Assembly: GCA_033980235.1 (NCBI GenBank)
Contig: CM067067.1
Span: 5,646,289 to 5,710,288 of the forward strand
Source: Diadema setosum
Lineage: Eukaryota; Echinodermata; Echinoidea; Diadematoida; Diadematidae
DNA: 64,000 nucleotides
Direction of reading: 5' to 3'
Below, one piece after another: positions 46,932 to 60,500 of this stretch (the first letter of the stretch is position 1; every line of letters begins with the position of its first letter). Below the pieces are notes generated by a model. It saw only the letters and a list, made by a program, of their open reading frames with translations. It searched no databases and had not been told where the DNA came from. The position numbers were made by a program, and so were the translations under genes.

Positions 46932-47333
46932 AATGTGTCATTGGTTGAAAACCAAAAGCCCATCGATTTAAAAAAAAAAAAAATTCAGCATTTTGTGTCT
47001 GTAATATCTCAGTTTCTCAACTCAGATCAGTGACTCGTCCTGTAGTAAGACATTGTAGATGGCTTTCAAAAAGGACGAAATTGAGCGATTACAACATTCC
47101 AATGTGAGAGAGATAGAGAAAGAGGGAGAATGGAGAGAGAGAAGGAACAGGTGTAAGAATCTTGTTTCTGTGTCGTGGCAGCCAAAAATCTCTAGAGGAG
47201 ACCAGAGATGTTACATCTGAATGAAAGGGAAATTGATGAGAATTAAGCCAAAAGCAAAGTAAAAAGCATACTTTGCTTTTTTTGTTAGTAATTGAGGAAA
47301 GGTATTTTATATGTTTTTAAGACAACCTTCCCT

Positions 47334-47360
47334 TTGTGTGTGTGTGTGTGTGTGTGTGTT
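47334..47360. repeat. (GT)n microsatellite
   Basis: About 13 GT units lie roughly 400 bases after the SMUG1 stop codon. Confidence 0.9.
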
Positions 47361-50105
47361 TGTGTTTGTATCCACAACACAATATTGTGTCGCAGATAAA
47401 AAAAAAAACTACCTGCTCTGAGCAAGTGTGTACAGTATGTAAGCAGTGCATGTATGTAATGTTTGTACATGTAATGTAGACGTTGTGATGCAGTTGTCCT
47501 CTGTGTAAGTTCCTTGTTTTTAGAGCTAGCCAGCTAAGAAATAGTGTATTAATACAAATAGCTTATGGTAAATTTCACTCTGATGTTTGCAGTATTTGTG
47601 ACTGATGGTTCAAATCTAAATACATGTTCATTCTCAATATTCACTGTTTTAAAAAATACACAGGTTTGAGCAGCATAACGCAAAACTTTAATGACACTGA
47701 AAGAAAATGGTTGCAACAGAACTATTGACAGTTTCTCAGCATCCATTTTGAAGACATGTGTCTTCACAGGAGCTATTCATAACTTCAAATTATTGAAGAA
47801 GTGTAAGGCAAAGCGCTGTAGCTATATTTTTGCATACATGTCTGAAACGTTGGAAACTTGCTGGTAATCATGTCCCTTGTAGAGGGACTCATTTTTACTT
47901 TTTACATACATGTATCGGCCAAATGTGATCATTACAACATCTTGGGCTTGATTTTTTTATTGCCGTTAGCATTGTTAATCCATCCATTAGTCATACATAT
48001 GCAAGTTGTGCTAGAGAAAAGTATTGATGCAATCAACTTGATTCATCATTGGAAAATCACATTTTGTATTATTTGTCAGCTTTTGAAGTTTTATGATATG
48101 TCTTCACTTGGAATCATTAGTTGTGACAATGAATTTGCTCCTCTTGAAATAGGACAAAACAAGTACATATATGTTTATTCACATCATTTTGTACATGGCC
48201 AAAGATTTCTGTGTATTCATTGACTGGTTGGAAACCACAGTCTGAAAGCGGGTACACTATAGGTATCACAGCAATCAATGTCTGCAGTCAACCTTGCCTA
48301 ATTTCACCTTGAGCAAGTTGATAGAAATTGATCCTCCATAAGCCCATAATATTGTTTCCAGCACAACTCTACTTGTTTCTCTTGTGTAGAAGGCACATGA
48401 AACTCTATGAAATATCTCACAAAAAGACATGTGTTGGTACAACGCTACACATTTTTCTTTGGCTCAATTACAAGAGGAGTTCACTGAAACTTTCTTCATT
48501 TCTAAACTTTTATACTACACCAGTTGCCAAGTTCCAGGATTCTTTGATAAATGGTTTGACATGTGGTTCACCATCGTCAGAGGGGCTTGTGCAGTTACCA
48601 TGACAATTATCTGTCTTTTCGAGGCTTAGGGTGTCCTTTTTCTCTCTACTTGACAGATAGCAGAGGCTAACAGTAATTTTGTGTTTGGTGAAAATGATAA
48701 TAAAGGCAAAGTTTACAATGTCAGTAATAAAAGAACATGGAAAAATGACTGACAACTGAAATACATTATGAACTTGTGGTCTCTTCTTTAAAGGAGGGGG
48801 GGCATTGATTAATTTGGACAACTGCTGTAATGTGAGATAGTATGTACAATATTTATGTAACTTCGACCAGTACATGCCATTCGACAAGTACATTTAGCAT
48901 ATTACATCTTTTATGTGATTTTGAGCCGTAAATTCATTTGTGCCAAAGAAATATAAGATGTGGGATTCGATGTGAAATCTTACACTTCATTAAAAGTTGT
49001 TATGAATAAAAACTAGCACAAAGGTAAGAGGGTGATTAAAATTTGTGTGAAGTTGGACAGATAAATAATTTGTGTGAAGTTCGACAGATAAATTGAGTAC
49101 TGTCAGTCATGAACATGTATCGTTAAATCAAGTTAAGTTACCATGCAATGGGCACCTCATCAGTGCCTCGCATGTTTCATGTGACAATGAAATCTCTTGC
49201 CTAGTACCAGCATACTTCTCTTTTCCATACTACAGAAAAATACACAATACAGTTTTCTTTCAGTCTTGGAGAGTTTTATTTCCTGCGTCTTAGACGATAA
49301 GTACACTTCATACTGTGTAGAGTACCACGGAGTTACCATGGAGAAGTATGAAATTAGCAACACTGTATTTAAACCATGTAGGTTTATGGATGACGTTTAA
49401 TGCAGGTGATCCAACATTGGTGTTACAGTGTATCAAGGTAAATCTTTGTTAGTTTCAAACAGTCTCCATGTTCACTGGCTGAAGTTCAGGGAAATAGCCG
49501 TAACATTTGATCACATATCACTAAAACTTTCATTTGTCTGTTGCTTGTTTAATACATTCTATTTGATATATTAGTTTTTATCTGATATGCCCGTGGGACA
49601 TGTGTATTCGGGACAATATTACACACATAGCTATGATACACAGGAATGTCAAGGTGATTTGGTCTCTGTGCATTTACATGGTCAGATTGTGTCAACTAAC
49701 ACATATTGAAATGAGTGATAACTGGAAACCCGTAATGGAGATACGTTTGTACATACATTTGTATACTCTCATAGTCACATGACAATCAATGTGAGGAAGT
49801 ACTGGAGGGAAATGGTCAAGGTGAAACTGTCAAAGGCATTATACAAAGCTGTATTCATCAATGGAGTAAAGATACAGGTACAGTCAAGCCCATTTCAGTG
49901 GCCAAATGTCTCTAGAGTCCACCTGCTTGATATGGCCACTACTAACTTTCTTGCAGATAAATCATATACAGTACATTATGCCTGTATGTGTGATAGACTT
50001 CGCGTATTGTGGCCACCTACTCCATTACTCATGGGCAATATTTCACTGTTGCGCTTAGTGGCTGCAGAACTATGTGTTGAGCCCTATCTGTAAGAGTACC
50101 AGTTA

Positions 50106-50573
50106 CAGGGGAAACTCAATATAACGAGAAGGGTGGGACCAAGCAGTTTTCCTTGCTATACAGTGGACTCTCGTTATACTGAGGTCCTCGGGACTGGCAG
50201 TTTTTCTTTCGTTATAACCGAACAAATAAACAATAAAAATACTGTATTAAAGTATAAAAATACTATAAGTATAAACAATAAGTGGATAATGTTGCAGCCT
50301 GAATTTTTACTTTGTTGTAACCGGAATTTCGTTATAACCCTGTTCGTAATGACAGGAGTGCACTGTGACAGGTTTGATTAACTATTTTTTTCTTTGTTGA
50401 GAAATCACAAAATTTATCTTGTTAAAGCAGTGAGTTATTTCGTTACAGCCGATATCGCTATGAGAATAACATTTTACAAAGACTTGTGTGAAAGCAAAGT
50501 TGGGAGCGCGAAAGCTTCCTCGTAATGGCCAATATCTCGTTATACCAGTGTTCGTTTTATTGAGTTTCCCCTG
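50106..50573. mobile_element. TA-site MITE with CAGGGGAAACTCAATA ends
   Basis: The ends CAGGGGAAACTCAATATAAC and, on the other strand, CAGGGGAAACTCAATAAAAC are inverted repeats; TA precedes the left end, CA follows the right. A second MITE is inserted at 50161-50365. Confidence 0.8.
50161..50365. mobile_element. Nested MITE related to 17175-17360
   Basis: CAGTGGACTCTCGTTATACT at the left and CAGTGCACTCCTGTCATTAC on the other strand at the right form the ends, with TA on the left and TG on the right. Interior words (ACAATAAGTGGATAATGTTG, TGAATTTTTACTTTGTTG) match the intron-24 copy in TIMELESS in the opposite direction. Confidence 0.8.
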
Positions 50574-51175
50574 CACTAATTATTCTGCAAGTTTCTCTAT
50601 TCCACCTGACAGCATTGTCTGTTCTGTTTTTTTGTTTTTGTTTTTTTGAAGGGCCAACCAAAGTATTAACTGAGTATAAGAGAAATTACAAACAAAACAC
50701 TGTTTGTTTTCATTCACGTCTGAGACAAGATTGCTAGTAATGCCTCTTGCTTTCATTTTTGAGTTGGAGATATGCATGTGATGGCCTGTAGTATTGATAT
50801 ATGTATTGTGTGATAAAATCAAATTGGCCACAAACCTGTTTCTACTTGCCACCTGTCTATATGGGTCACCTTTAAAGTTTCCCTTCAGTGATCACTATAT
50901 GCAGGCTGAACTGTGTACAGTCAACTCTGCATTAGTCAAATTTATTGAGATCGGAGAAAAAGCTTTGACTTGGGCTGTGGCTTTGGCAGTACAGTCAACC
51001 TTGCCTTAGATGACCTCGCACAAGTCAAAAGACTGGCTAAGTCAAAGAAAATTCTGTAAGTTAGAATTCACACACAAAAAAAGTAGGATTTTCAGCGGTC
51101 CCCACTGGATTCAATTCAGATGAGGCTGACTGTATTTGATGTTAACATACACACACCTGTCATATTAAGGTCCAC

Positions 51176-51233
51176 GTTTATTTCCACTTGAGCAAAATTT
51201 GACAGGCATGACTTTCACACATGCAGATTTTAT
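51176..51233 (-). terminator. IQCB1: Two candidate poly(A) signals of IQCB1
   Basis: AATAAA reads on the minus strand at 51233-51228 and at 51181-51176, about 170 and 220 bases after the stop codon. The choice between them cannot be made from sequence. Confidence 0.35.
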
Positions 51234-51398
51234 TGAATTTACCTTCCACCGGACCACATAGCTTGGGATGTTTTAGATGCAACTCAGGAATGAATCACTG
51301 TATTTTAGCTACAGACTGAGATCCTCAGTTCTCAAGTTCACTGAAGTGTTCAATCAGTAATATGATGTTAATAAATGTTCACAATCAATCAACCACTG

Positions 51399-54300
51399 CT
51401 AGAGAATCTTGAACTCTGTGTCGTACTCTTCTGCTATCTCATCGTCCGTCTTCTCCTCTATGTGAAGTTTCCGCCACCATGGTTGCCGTAGCAACTGGAG
51501 TTCCTCTCTGTGATTGGCCAGTGCCTTGGCCGCAATGGGTGCTGAGTGGCTGGTGAATGTGTAGACATCACGATTGGTGGCAACATCCACTTTGGGTGCG
51601 TCTGATTAGAATCAATGTGCATGAGAAACCTTTTAAATTGATAGGGTTCGCATGCTACGTTACAACATAACAAGTACGACGCACATGTATACACAGTGTA
51701 GGTAAGCAACACGGTGGGTGAGCACAAGACAAAACGATAACACAGACCGTGACAAACAATGTAAAATATTCATGGAAATGGGAAAGTTTTGTGCATGTCT
51801 TGCCAGAAGGCAATATGGCAATGTTATAAGAAATGTGTAACTGGCATATGCCATTTATTTCTTCACCCATAAGTGTTCTCTACTATGAAATACATAAACA
51901 AAAAAATAAACACACCAGGGCTCCATTTCATTTAAAAATTGCTACAATAGCAACTCTTGCTGCAATGGTTAGTGTCATGGTAATGACAGGAATCCTGCTT
52001 CCTGATTGGCTGTCGGTATGGGATGTTGCCATTCCAGCAAGAATTCCTATCCTAACATCTTTCCTGAAATAGGGCCCTGCTGTGCAAGACATCTATGGGA
52101 TAGGTTACATTACAATGTATGTTGTATGGTACTATGTGGAGGGTACTAACACCTACAAATCCACTAAGAGAACTACAGATATCCTTCATCCTTCTTCTTG
52201 CACAGTAATTTTGACCTGAATCTCAGCATTGAGGTGAGAAAGTTGTTAATGAAATCAGCTAACTGTGACTAAACACAACAATTTGTCAAGCAAACATCCC
52301 TGTATCCAGAACATGGGCATAATGTATGCAAAAAATGTATGGCATTCAAAGATCAAGATATGAATTTATTGTTCGTCTGAACGCAACACTAGTGTAATTT
52401 TTGTTGAAAGGACTTGCAAAAGTAAGCTAGTTCCAAATGCAAAACATTTCATCACAGCACCAATTTATTAAATTTATTTTTTCACCCTTGACTATAAATC
52501 ATCAATAAAATAAAACTTGAAAGCAAGAGATTATTAAGCAGAGGGGTGAAGACATGAGGTATGAGTTTTCTTCAGTTTGTCTCCCTCTGTACAAATGAAA
52601 ACTGTAAGATCGCAACTGAGATTATAAGATCAGCAGTTGCAATCTTACAATTTTAATTTTTACAGAGGGAGACAGACTGAAGAAAACTCATACCCTCAAA
52701 TATAACTTCTTTGTGACAACTCACTGGTGAGTAGGTCTGCATCAGTGTTGAGGGCAGCAAGGAGAGCCTCTCTTCTCTGGTAGTTCTTGCGGTGCTGGGC
52801 CCGGAAGGCCACATACCTCAGCAGCATCTCCTGGGCCTGCTGGTGGAGCTCTTCTTGGGCTTCACGGCTCAACTCTTTGGGCTGGAGGAAGAGGATGGTG
52901 GTGGTGGTAGAGGAGGAGGACGAGGAGATCACAATTAGGATGGCTTCTTCAAAAAAAAAAAAAGCATGTAACAATAATGTCATTTCATTTTCTTTCCCAT
53001 TGCTCTCTTATTGTATGCAGTACTTTACCTTTTCCTTGTTGCGTTTCTCATCAATTTCTCTCTGCAGTTCTACGCGCCTCTCATCATCCAGGCCTGGAGG
53101 GGGTTGCCATAGAAATGGTTCTTTCCTCTTCTCTTCTTGCTTTTTAAGAAATCTCCTCACCTGAGCAGGGAGAGATAAACCAATAAACAGAGGTGACTTC
53201 CTCTGTAACAAAAACATAGCTTTGCAGCATTTGTGACCATTACTAATATAATGTTTCAATGATTATAGAAGAATTGGTTCTGTTTTAAACAAGAGACCCA
53301 CGGGTCTAGCGCTCACCTGAGTATCGCAAGTTCACCTTTCACGCAGTCACTAATCTAAATTATTCACAGCTCTACTAAAATTTGACCAGGCATTCTCAAG
53401 TAGAAGATGAAAATGTATAATAAGGGCCCAAATTTTTTAAGATTCCTTAATTTGGGGGGATTGGGGCCCCCTGGGGCCCTCTGGGTGGGGCATGGTGCCC
53501 ATTTTGATAAATTGAGATCCTGACCCCCTAGGGATGCTACCTGCCAAGTTTGACAAAAATCCATCATGAGGTTTTCAGGAAGAAGATGAAAATGTACAAT
53601 TCAGGCCCCCATTTGGACCTTCCCAACCCCCCCCCCCCTGCCCCCAAGAGGGACACGCCTGGACCTGCTATGAACAAACTTGAAACTACAGTCATTCATG
53701 TACTCACTCATAGTATTATCTTAGCGCTATAACTTCTGATTGTAGAGAAGATTTTTAAAGATTCCTTCATTTTGGGGGGTCTGGGCCCCCCTGGGGGCCC
53801 CTGGGTGGGGCATGGTGCCCATTTTAACAAATTCAGATCCTAACCCCCTAGGGATGCTACCTGCCAAGTTTGGTGAAAATTGGTCATGGGGTTCTCAAGA
53901 AGAAGATGAAAATGTACAATTTAGGCCCCATTAGGACCCCTCCCCACCCCCCTCCCCTGGGTCCCAAGGGATGCACCCCTGATTCTGCCATGAACAAACT
54001 TGAAACTACAGTCATCAATGTACTAACTCATTGTATTAACTTAGCTCTATCACTTCTGGTTCTAGAGAAGAAGATTTTAACAGATTCCTTAATTTTGGGG
54101 GTTTGGGCCCCCCTGGGGGCCCCCTGGGTGGGGCATGGTGCCCATTTTAACAAATTGAGTTCCTAACCCCCTAGGGATGCTACCTGCCAAGTTTGATGAA
54201 AATCGGTCTTGGGGTTTTTAAGAAGAAGATGAATATGTAAAAAGTTTACGCACGACGGACGACGGACGACGGACGACGCACGACGGACGCCGGAACGCCG

Positions 54301-54497
54301 GACGAAGGGCGATCGCAATAGCTCACTTGAGCCTTTGGCTCAGGTGAGCTAAAAATAAACTGGAAATCACTTTCTGTGGCTCGTGGCTTGTCAGTCATCA
54401 ATGACTGACATATGTTGAAAACAATAGTGATAAAGTAAAAAGTAAACACACATGATATTATCCAGAAACATATACACATACACTCACTCAGACGCAA

Positions 54498-54536
<39 letters not shown>

Positions 54537-57500
54537 TACAAATAGCTTGTGCTATTGCATGCACCACCAAACTTACATGTCTCTGGATAGTAATTGCTGC
54601 CTTGACCTGGAGAGCAGACGCCTTACGAAGACCCAGCTTACGTCTCTCCAACACCCCTCGCCACCGGGCCTGAATTCTTATTGCACTCTGGATTTGTGAC
54701 AGGGCTAGGTACTTGTTCACATCAGCTGAAGAATAATCAAAATGATAAACATGCATGTATATATCTTTGCAATAAATGATTTAGCAGTCAAATTTATCAG
54801 ACTTTTTTTTAATATATAGATATTTATCTTGTCAGTACCTAAAGTAGTTTTCTTTTTCATGTCACAGTAAACTCAAGAGATACATTTGATTTAAATCATG
54901 ATATAAATATAGAATACCATGTAGGATGATTTTTTTTTTATATATCTAAGTTGATCGGAAATTTTAAAGTGTGATTTTATATACAGTATTTGTTGCTTTT
55001 ATTGACTCCTGTATCTGAAACAAAAAAATGATTGAATAGCTTAATCCTTATGTGAAGTTGGCTGTACCTGGGTGCATAGCACTGATCATGTCCAGCTGTT
55101 TCTGCCTTGTCTCACGGATAGCCTTTCTTCTTGCCATTAGCAGCTGATGTTGGAGCTCCCTCTGCTCTTTCTCGTACTCGTGCACCCTCGACTTTTCTTC
55201 CTTCTTTTGTCTACATAAACAGAAGTAAGATTGTAATGCACAGTTTTAGGTTTATAAGCGTACCTTAAACGTGATATCCTGTCCATTGGATAAGATTTCA
55301 AAAACTGACTTCTTTCTGGGACCACTTTCTACATGCAGACTTGCAAACAAATGAATGTGATTTGCCATCATTTCATGGCTGTGTTCGGCTCCTTTCAAAT
55401 CATAAGGTCTTTATATACGTGCCTTCTCTGGGAAACTTTGGCAGGTAATCCTCCTTCCCCCCCCCCCCCCCCCCCCATCAAGACATTTGTGAAGTCAGTT
55501 CACAATTATCACTTTAACTGCCGAACAGATTTCTACTGAATGGGAACATGAATGCTCCACCTGTAAGTCCTCTGGAGTGTGGACATGCCCCGTTTGGCTT
55601 TCTTCAGCTTTCTCCTCTGTAGAATTCCTCGCCATATTGCCTGTATGGTGGTGGCTGCCCGATGTAATCTCTGCCAGGAAAAAAAAAAAAAGGTCAAAGA
55701 ATCATGTAAACATATAACAGTGATCATGGGCATAGCATAATGTCTGGTATAATCACTACTTGCAAAAAGCCACATTAATGGTTGCAACAGGTATGTAAGT
55801 CATAACTTACAATGGAAAACATGCAGTACTGCATTACTGAACTCACATGCCTGACAGAAAATGGTGGCCTTCATGTAAACAAATATCCACAGCCTACTGT
55901 GTGCTCAAGAGAAAAGAGAAGTGTATGGAATAAGAAAATCCTACCTTTCCATGCTGAAATAATATTAACAATAAAAACATTACAGTTTTTAAAAAAAAAT
56001 CTATTTAGATGATTTCCATCATAAAAGCAACAGTGCCAAAGTATCTGAATTTTCTCTGCATGGAGTCAAGTATTGATGAAATCAGAAAAATGTCCTCATT
56101 CAAAGTTTATAGTAAACTGAAAAGGTGTCTCGGGAAACATGATTCCTGACAAAGGCAATGAGTTTATGCACACCTGTAGTTCAGCCTGTTGTGCTGACCC
56201 TGCATCAAGAAGAGACAGAAGGCGTTTAAGATCGCGACCAAATCCTCGACCCGTCCAGCGACTCAACAGAGGTCTCAATCCCCTGTAACAAACCACAGAT
56301 CATCAAACCCCTGAAATATCAAACATGAGCTAAGCAATGTATCAGAAATTAAAGCTCTAACTTGCCATACTATTATGCTACAAATGCAAATAATCATACA
56401 AATAGTTAACACTTCAGTTACTGTTAATCAATGAACCATATGATTCGGCACGCCGTACACCGGGGTACCGTTGTAACCCGGGGTACCGCGTTGTATAGCG
56501 CCATCTCATGCCCATTATTTACAATGCGTATCCGAATTCAGATACGCCGATTCTGAATTCGGATACGGCAAAGTCGTCGCCATGAACTAGCACCATAGGT
56601 GTTTTTCGAAGTACACTTGCATGCATTAATTGATGCATAATCACAAATAAGAAAACATTTTTGTGCATAATAATACTAAAAAATATTTTGACACATTTTT
56701 TGGTAAGCCAGGGTACAGCGCTGAAAAAAAAAAATAATTAATTCAACAAAATGGTGAATTTTCATTTGGTACCCCAGGGTACCAAATATTGCATCATATA
56801 TTCTCAGATTACAACTCTTGCTTGCATTAATGAACCATGCTTCTTAGAACTTCACTATACAGACTTATGCCTCAATGTAACAATACTATAGATAATCATG
56901 ACATTTCTCCCTGCTCGGTATACTGAAAGGAGAGGCTTTGGTTTTACCCACTTGTATCTTGTGTACAACAACTTGATAAGGGCTTCATGGCTGGCTGCAA
57001 TGTTGACAAGTGTTCTTGTAGCTGCCGCTCCAATCTCTGCATCATTGAAGGCCGACAATTTGAATACGATTTCATCCAGGAGACTGTGCACAACCTTCTC
57101 ATCAAGCGTATTCAGCACCACTCTGACAGCATTGGAAATAGTGTAGAAAAAATCATTAAATGCTGGTTTATTTTCTTTTTCATAGAAAAACTGCTGAAGT
57201 GCAGTTAATAGTGGTGTGGTGATAAATGATGATGCTACTTAATTCCTTTTGATATTGTTCTTTTGCTCTATATGCACACCATATTGATGAAATTTATTTT
57301 TTGAAGGGCACTATCCCTCTGTGATAAAATTCATTCTATTTTTATTATGATAGAAAACAGGAACCAACAAACTAGAAATTCTATATCAAAACGTGAATTC
57401 TTTCTGGTAAAGAGAACCCAACAACATGTACACAAAAAGCACATAAAAGGGATATCTGTAAGACAAGCACTCCTGATAGCAAGGGCCTAACACACCTCTT

Positions 57501-60500
57501 TTTATCACTCACTCTCAATAACATCTAAAGAGTAAAATAATGCCAAAGATGATGACTCTGGTTTCCTGACAATTTAGAACATATGACAAACCTTTCTTGT
57601 CAATAAAATGTCACTGTGACATTGGCCTAATTCGGCAATAAAATTCATTGTCATCATGAAAAATAAAGAGGTAATTCAAACTCACGAGTTCACTCTTACT
57701 GCACTCTGAATCAATCCCAGCAGCGTGACACTAGTTTCTCTGTCATCCGTGATCAACATCTGCAACAGGTAATTCGACCTCAGCACTGTAGGCAGAGACA
57801 GATGGAAATACTATATCTTTTACATATAGATTGATTAGTGAAACAATTTTTATACTCAGCGAGTTAAGCTTTCATGAAAGATGGCATAACTGATGATAAT
57901 TACATTAAGCATGCCACAGTGAAAAACAAAATAAATAAAAATAGAAACAATAAATCTAAAAAGATATGTTAGCATATTGTCCTGTGCATTTGTGCAATTC
58001 AAGAGTGGAGCTGCAGGTATTATTTTGGTTGCTTACCATTGGTTGTGAGGAAGAGGTGTCCACTGTAAAGCCATTGTAGAGATTCAATCACCTCCTTGAA
58101 GTTGCCTATCAGGTCATCTTTGAGGGTCAAGGTTTTCTCTGGGATCTTGCAGTAGCGATGCTGGATATTGCGTGACAGGATGATAAGCCTTTCTGCTGCC
58201 TCTGGTAGAAAGATTGCATGGAACTCGTGGGAGTCAGGAGGGTCCAGCCCAACAGAGCAATGCCTGGCATGGGAAAGCAGTTGGTGAAAACTTACTTCTA
58301 GTGGCAAAAAACAACAACAAACAAACACCATACAAACTGACCTACTTCTACTATATATTGATTGACTTCTTTGGCAGTGGTAATAATCTATTCTCCCAAG
58401 CTCTTTCTCTCTCTAGATTATCAACTGAATCAAACTGAATGCAGTTATCAACTAACATTAACAAACATTCTAGAAAACTTGATAAAAGTAAACACTACCA
58501 TGTATGTACTCTATTGAAGCAATGTGTATGATTACTGGAATACCCTGGAATACTACTACTGGATTTTTTCATCTCTGACACTGGGGCTATCAATAAATGT
58601 ATAGTTTCAATGCTGATCTGGCATCATTATGTTTGCACAGCTTTTACTTGTTTCATGCATATGTACAGTGTAATATAAAACTAATATTTGTCTAAGCAAT
58701 AAACATCATGTACAAACAAAGACGTGCAAGACATGTATCTATCATGAAGACCAAATCTGTACTGGTGTCGAGGCGTTAGATGTTAATGTGTCTTTTTTTT
58801 TCCTTTTTTTTTTTTTTGCCACTTCGAATTACAGTCCCAACCACTGAGGAGTTGATGCTAGCCATTATTACGTTTGTCACTCACGCAAGGATTTTGGCCA
58901 GTGCAGCTGCTGTGTTCCACTTTCCATTGATCTGTGAGAAGTCTTGCCTAAGAGCTATCAGAACACTCTGCAGCAACTCATAGTTCCAGATTTCCTTCTT
59001 TATCTTCTCTGCTCTTTGGGATCCTGGTACAACACTGTCAAGAATATCTAGATTGTGCATACACGGTAAAAGAGAGAAAGGCAAATTCAGGATATATACA
59101 AATAGGGTGATAAGACAGATGCTGGAAAAACAAGCCCTATAAATTCATTTAGGAAATCCCTGTGCAGAACATAATTAAGCATAATTAGGGCTGTATTCAA
59201 TATTTACAGGATTGTCCCATAGGATAGGTATCCACATATGCATGTTCATTGTAGGTATCATGATTGATTGGGAAATCATTTAAGAAAAGACATTATTTAT
59301 CATTAATTCATCTTGAAACCTTAGCCAGTAAAGGGTGTGTACAGTTCTGGTCGAGGTGAGGATTTAGCTTTTAACGTTTTGCGAGATATTCAGAAACCAC
59401 TCTATGAGATGTCAGAAAGCATGCAATTCTAAGGGGTATCAAAAGTTTATTTGATGAAAATCGGTTTTGAAATGGCTGAGATATCCAAAAACAAGGTGAA
59501 ACAAAGAGATTCTAATAAAGTCTTTTATTATAATCACTTTTTTGGATATCTCGTCCATTTGAAAACCAATTTTCATCAAATAAATGTTGAATCCTTCTTA
59601 AAATTACATGCTCTTTCATATTTCATAAGAGGTTTCTCATTATCTCACTTAGGAATGTTCAAAACATGAATCCCCATCTCAACCAGTATTGCACAGCCCC
59701 TATAATCTTGATGAGATAATCCCTGAAGCAGCTCTTCCAACTGGGATGGGAGGTGCTGTAACAGTAGGTGATGATGGTGCAGTCAATATATTGTAGCATT
59801 TCTATTTCAATACAATAAAGACAGTGATGTGCACACTAAAAACTCTCCTGTAAAATTTACAGCACCATGGAAGCAATTAGCCACATGAGGTTTCAACCTC
59901 CTGGAAAGAAGCACCTGTCTGTTGGGACAGTAACTGCCATGAATGCACCGGCTGGTATGTAGCAGGTACAGCTGCAATTGCAACTATGCAAGTGGTTTGG
60001 GGATAAAAGGAGAATTTGTAGGAACCAACAGTTGCTTCAGGGACACAGACTATGATCTCTTCTGCTGATGTACCGGTATGGAGTTTGGGTTATGACATGA
60101 GAAAGATGGAATTTTTTGATACAATACAAAATGATACGTCATGACATAGACTATGAACATGAAAACAGGCAGAGTCTATCTGGGGGATAACTTTCAAATT
60201 CGTGTAGTGTCAGTGAAGGAGAAAAAGGACTGAATTTAGTTTTGTTTTTTTTTTTTCAATAGGATCAAAGTAAAGACAAAGAGTGTAAATTACTGTCAAG
60301 TTCTGCCAAAAAACAAAAAAAAAATGTTGTGATTTTGTTACTTGTATTATGCCATTTTACAAATGTCAAAGAAGGTCGACGCCTTTTATTTGTTAATCTC
60401 TCAAAGAGAATACAACAGCAACAATATTCAACTACATTGTAAATTCCCATTTTGAGTCATGTATATCAAAATGGGAATTTTAAGCCTATTTAAAATTTAG

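Larger units (their letters stand above)
46932..51398. other. Convergent spacer between SMUG1 and IQCB1
   Basis: Both flanking genes end here, so their 3' UTRs occupy the borders. A (GT)n tract lies at about 47334-47360 and two nested MITEs at 50106-50573. A short word, GCAGTTACCATGACAATTAT at about 48591, also occurs near 46026 in the SMUG1 intron, which suggests a dispersed repeat. No further gene is recognisable. Confidence 0.65.

Noticed and set aside
56450..56790. GGGGTACC-rich inverted words in an IQCB1 intron
   Set aside because: Short complementary pieces are present but no coherent element boundary is visible.
57698..57700. GTAAGA donor at 57699 for IQCB1 exon 4
   Set aside because: Using it leaves phase 0, which does not join to any acceptor of exon 5; GTGAGT at 57685 gives the right frame.
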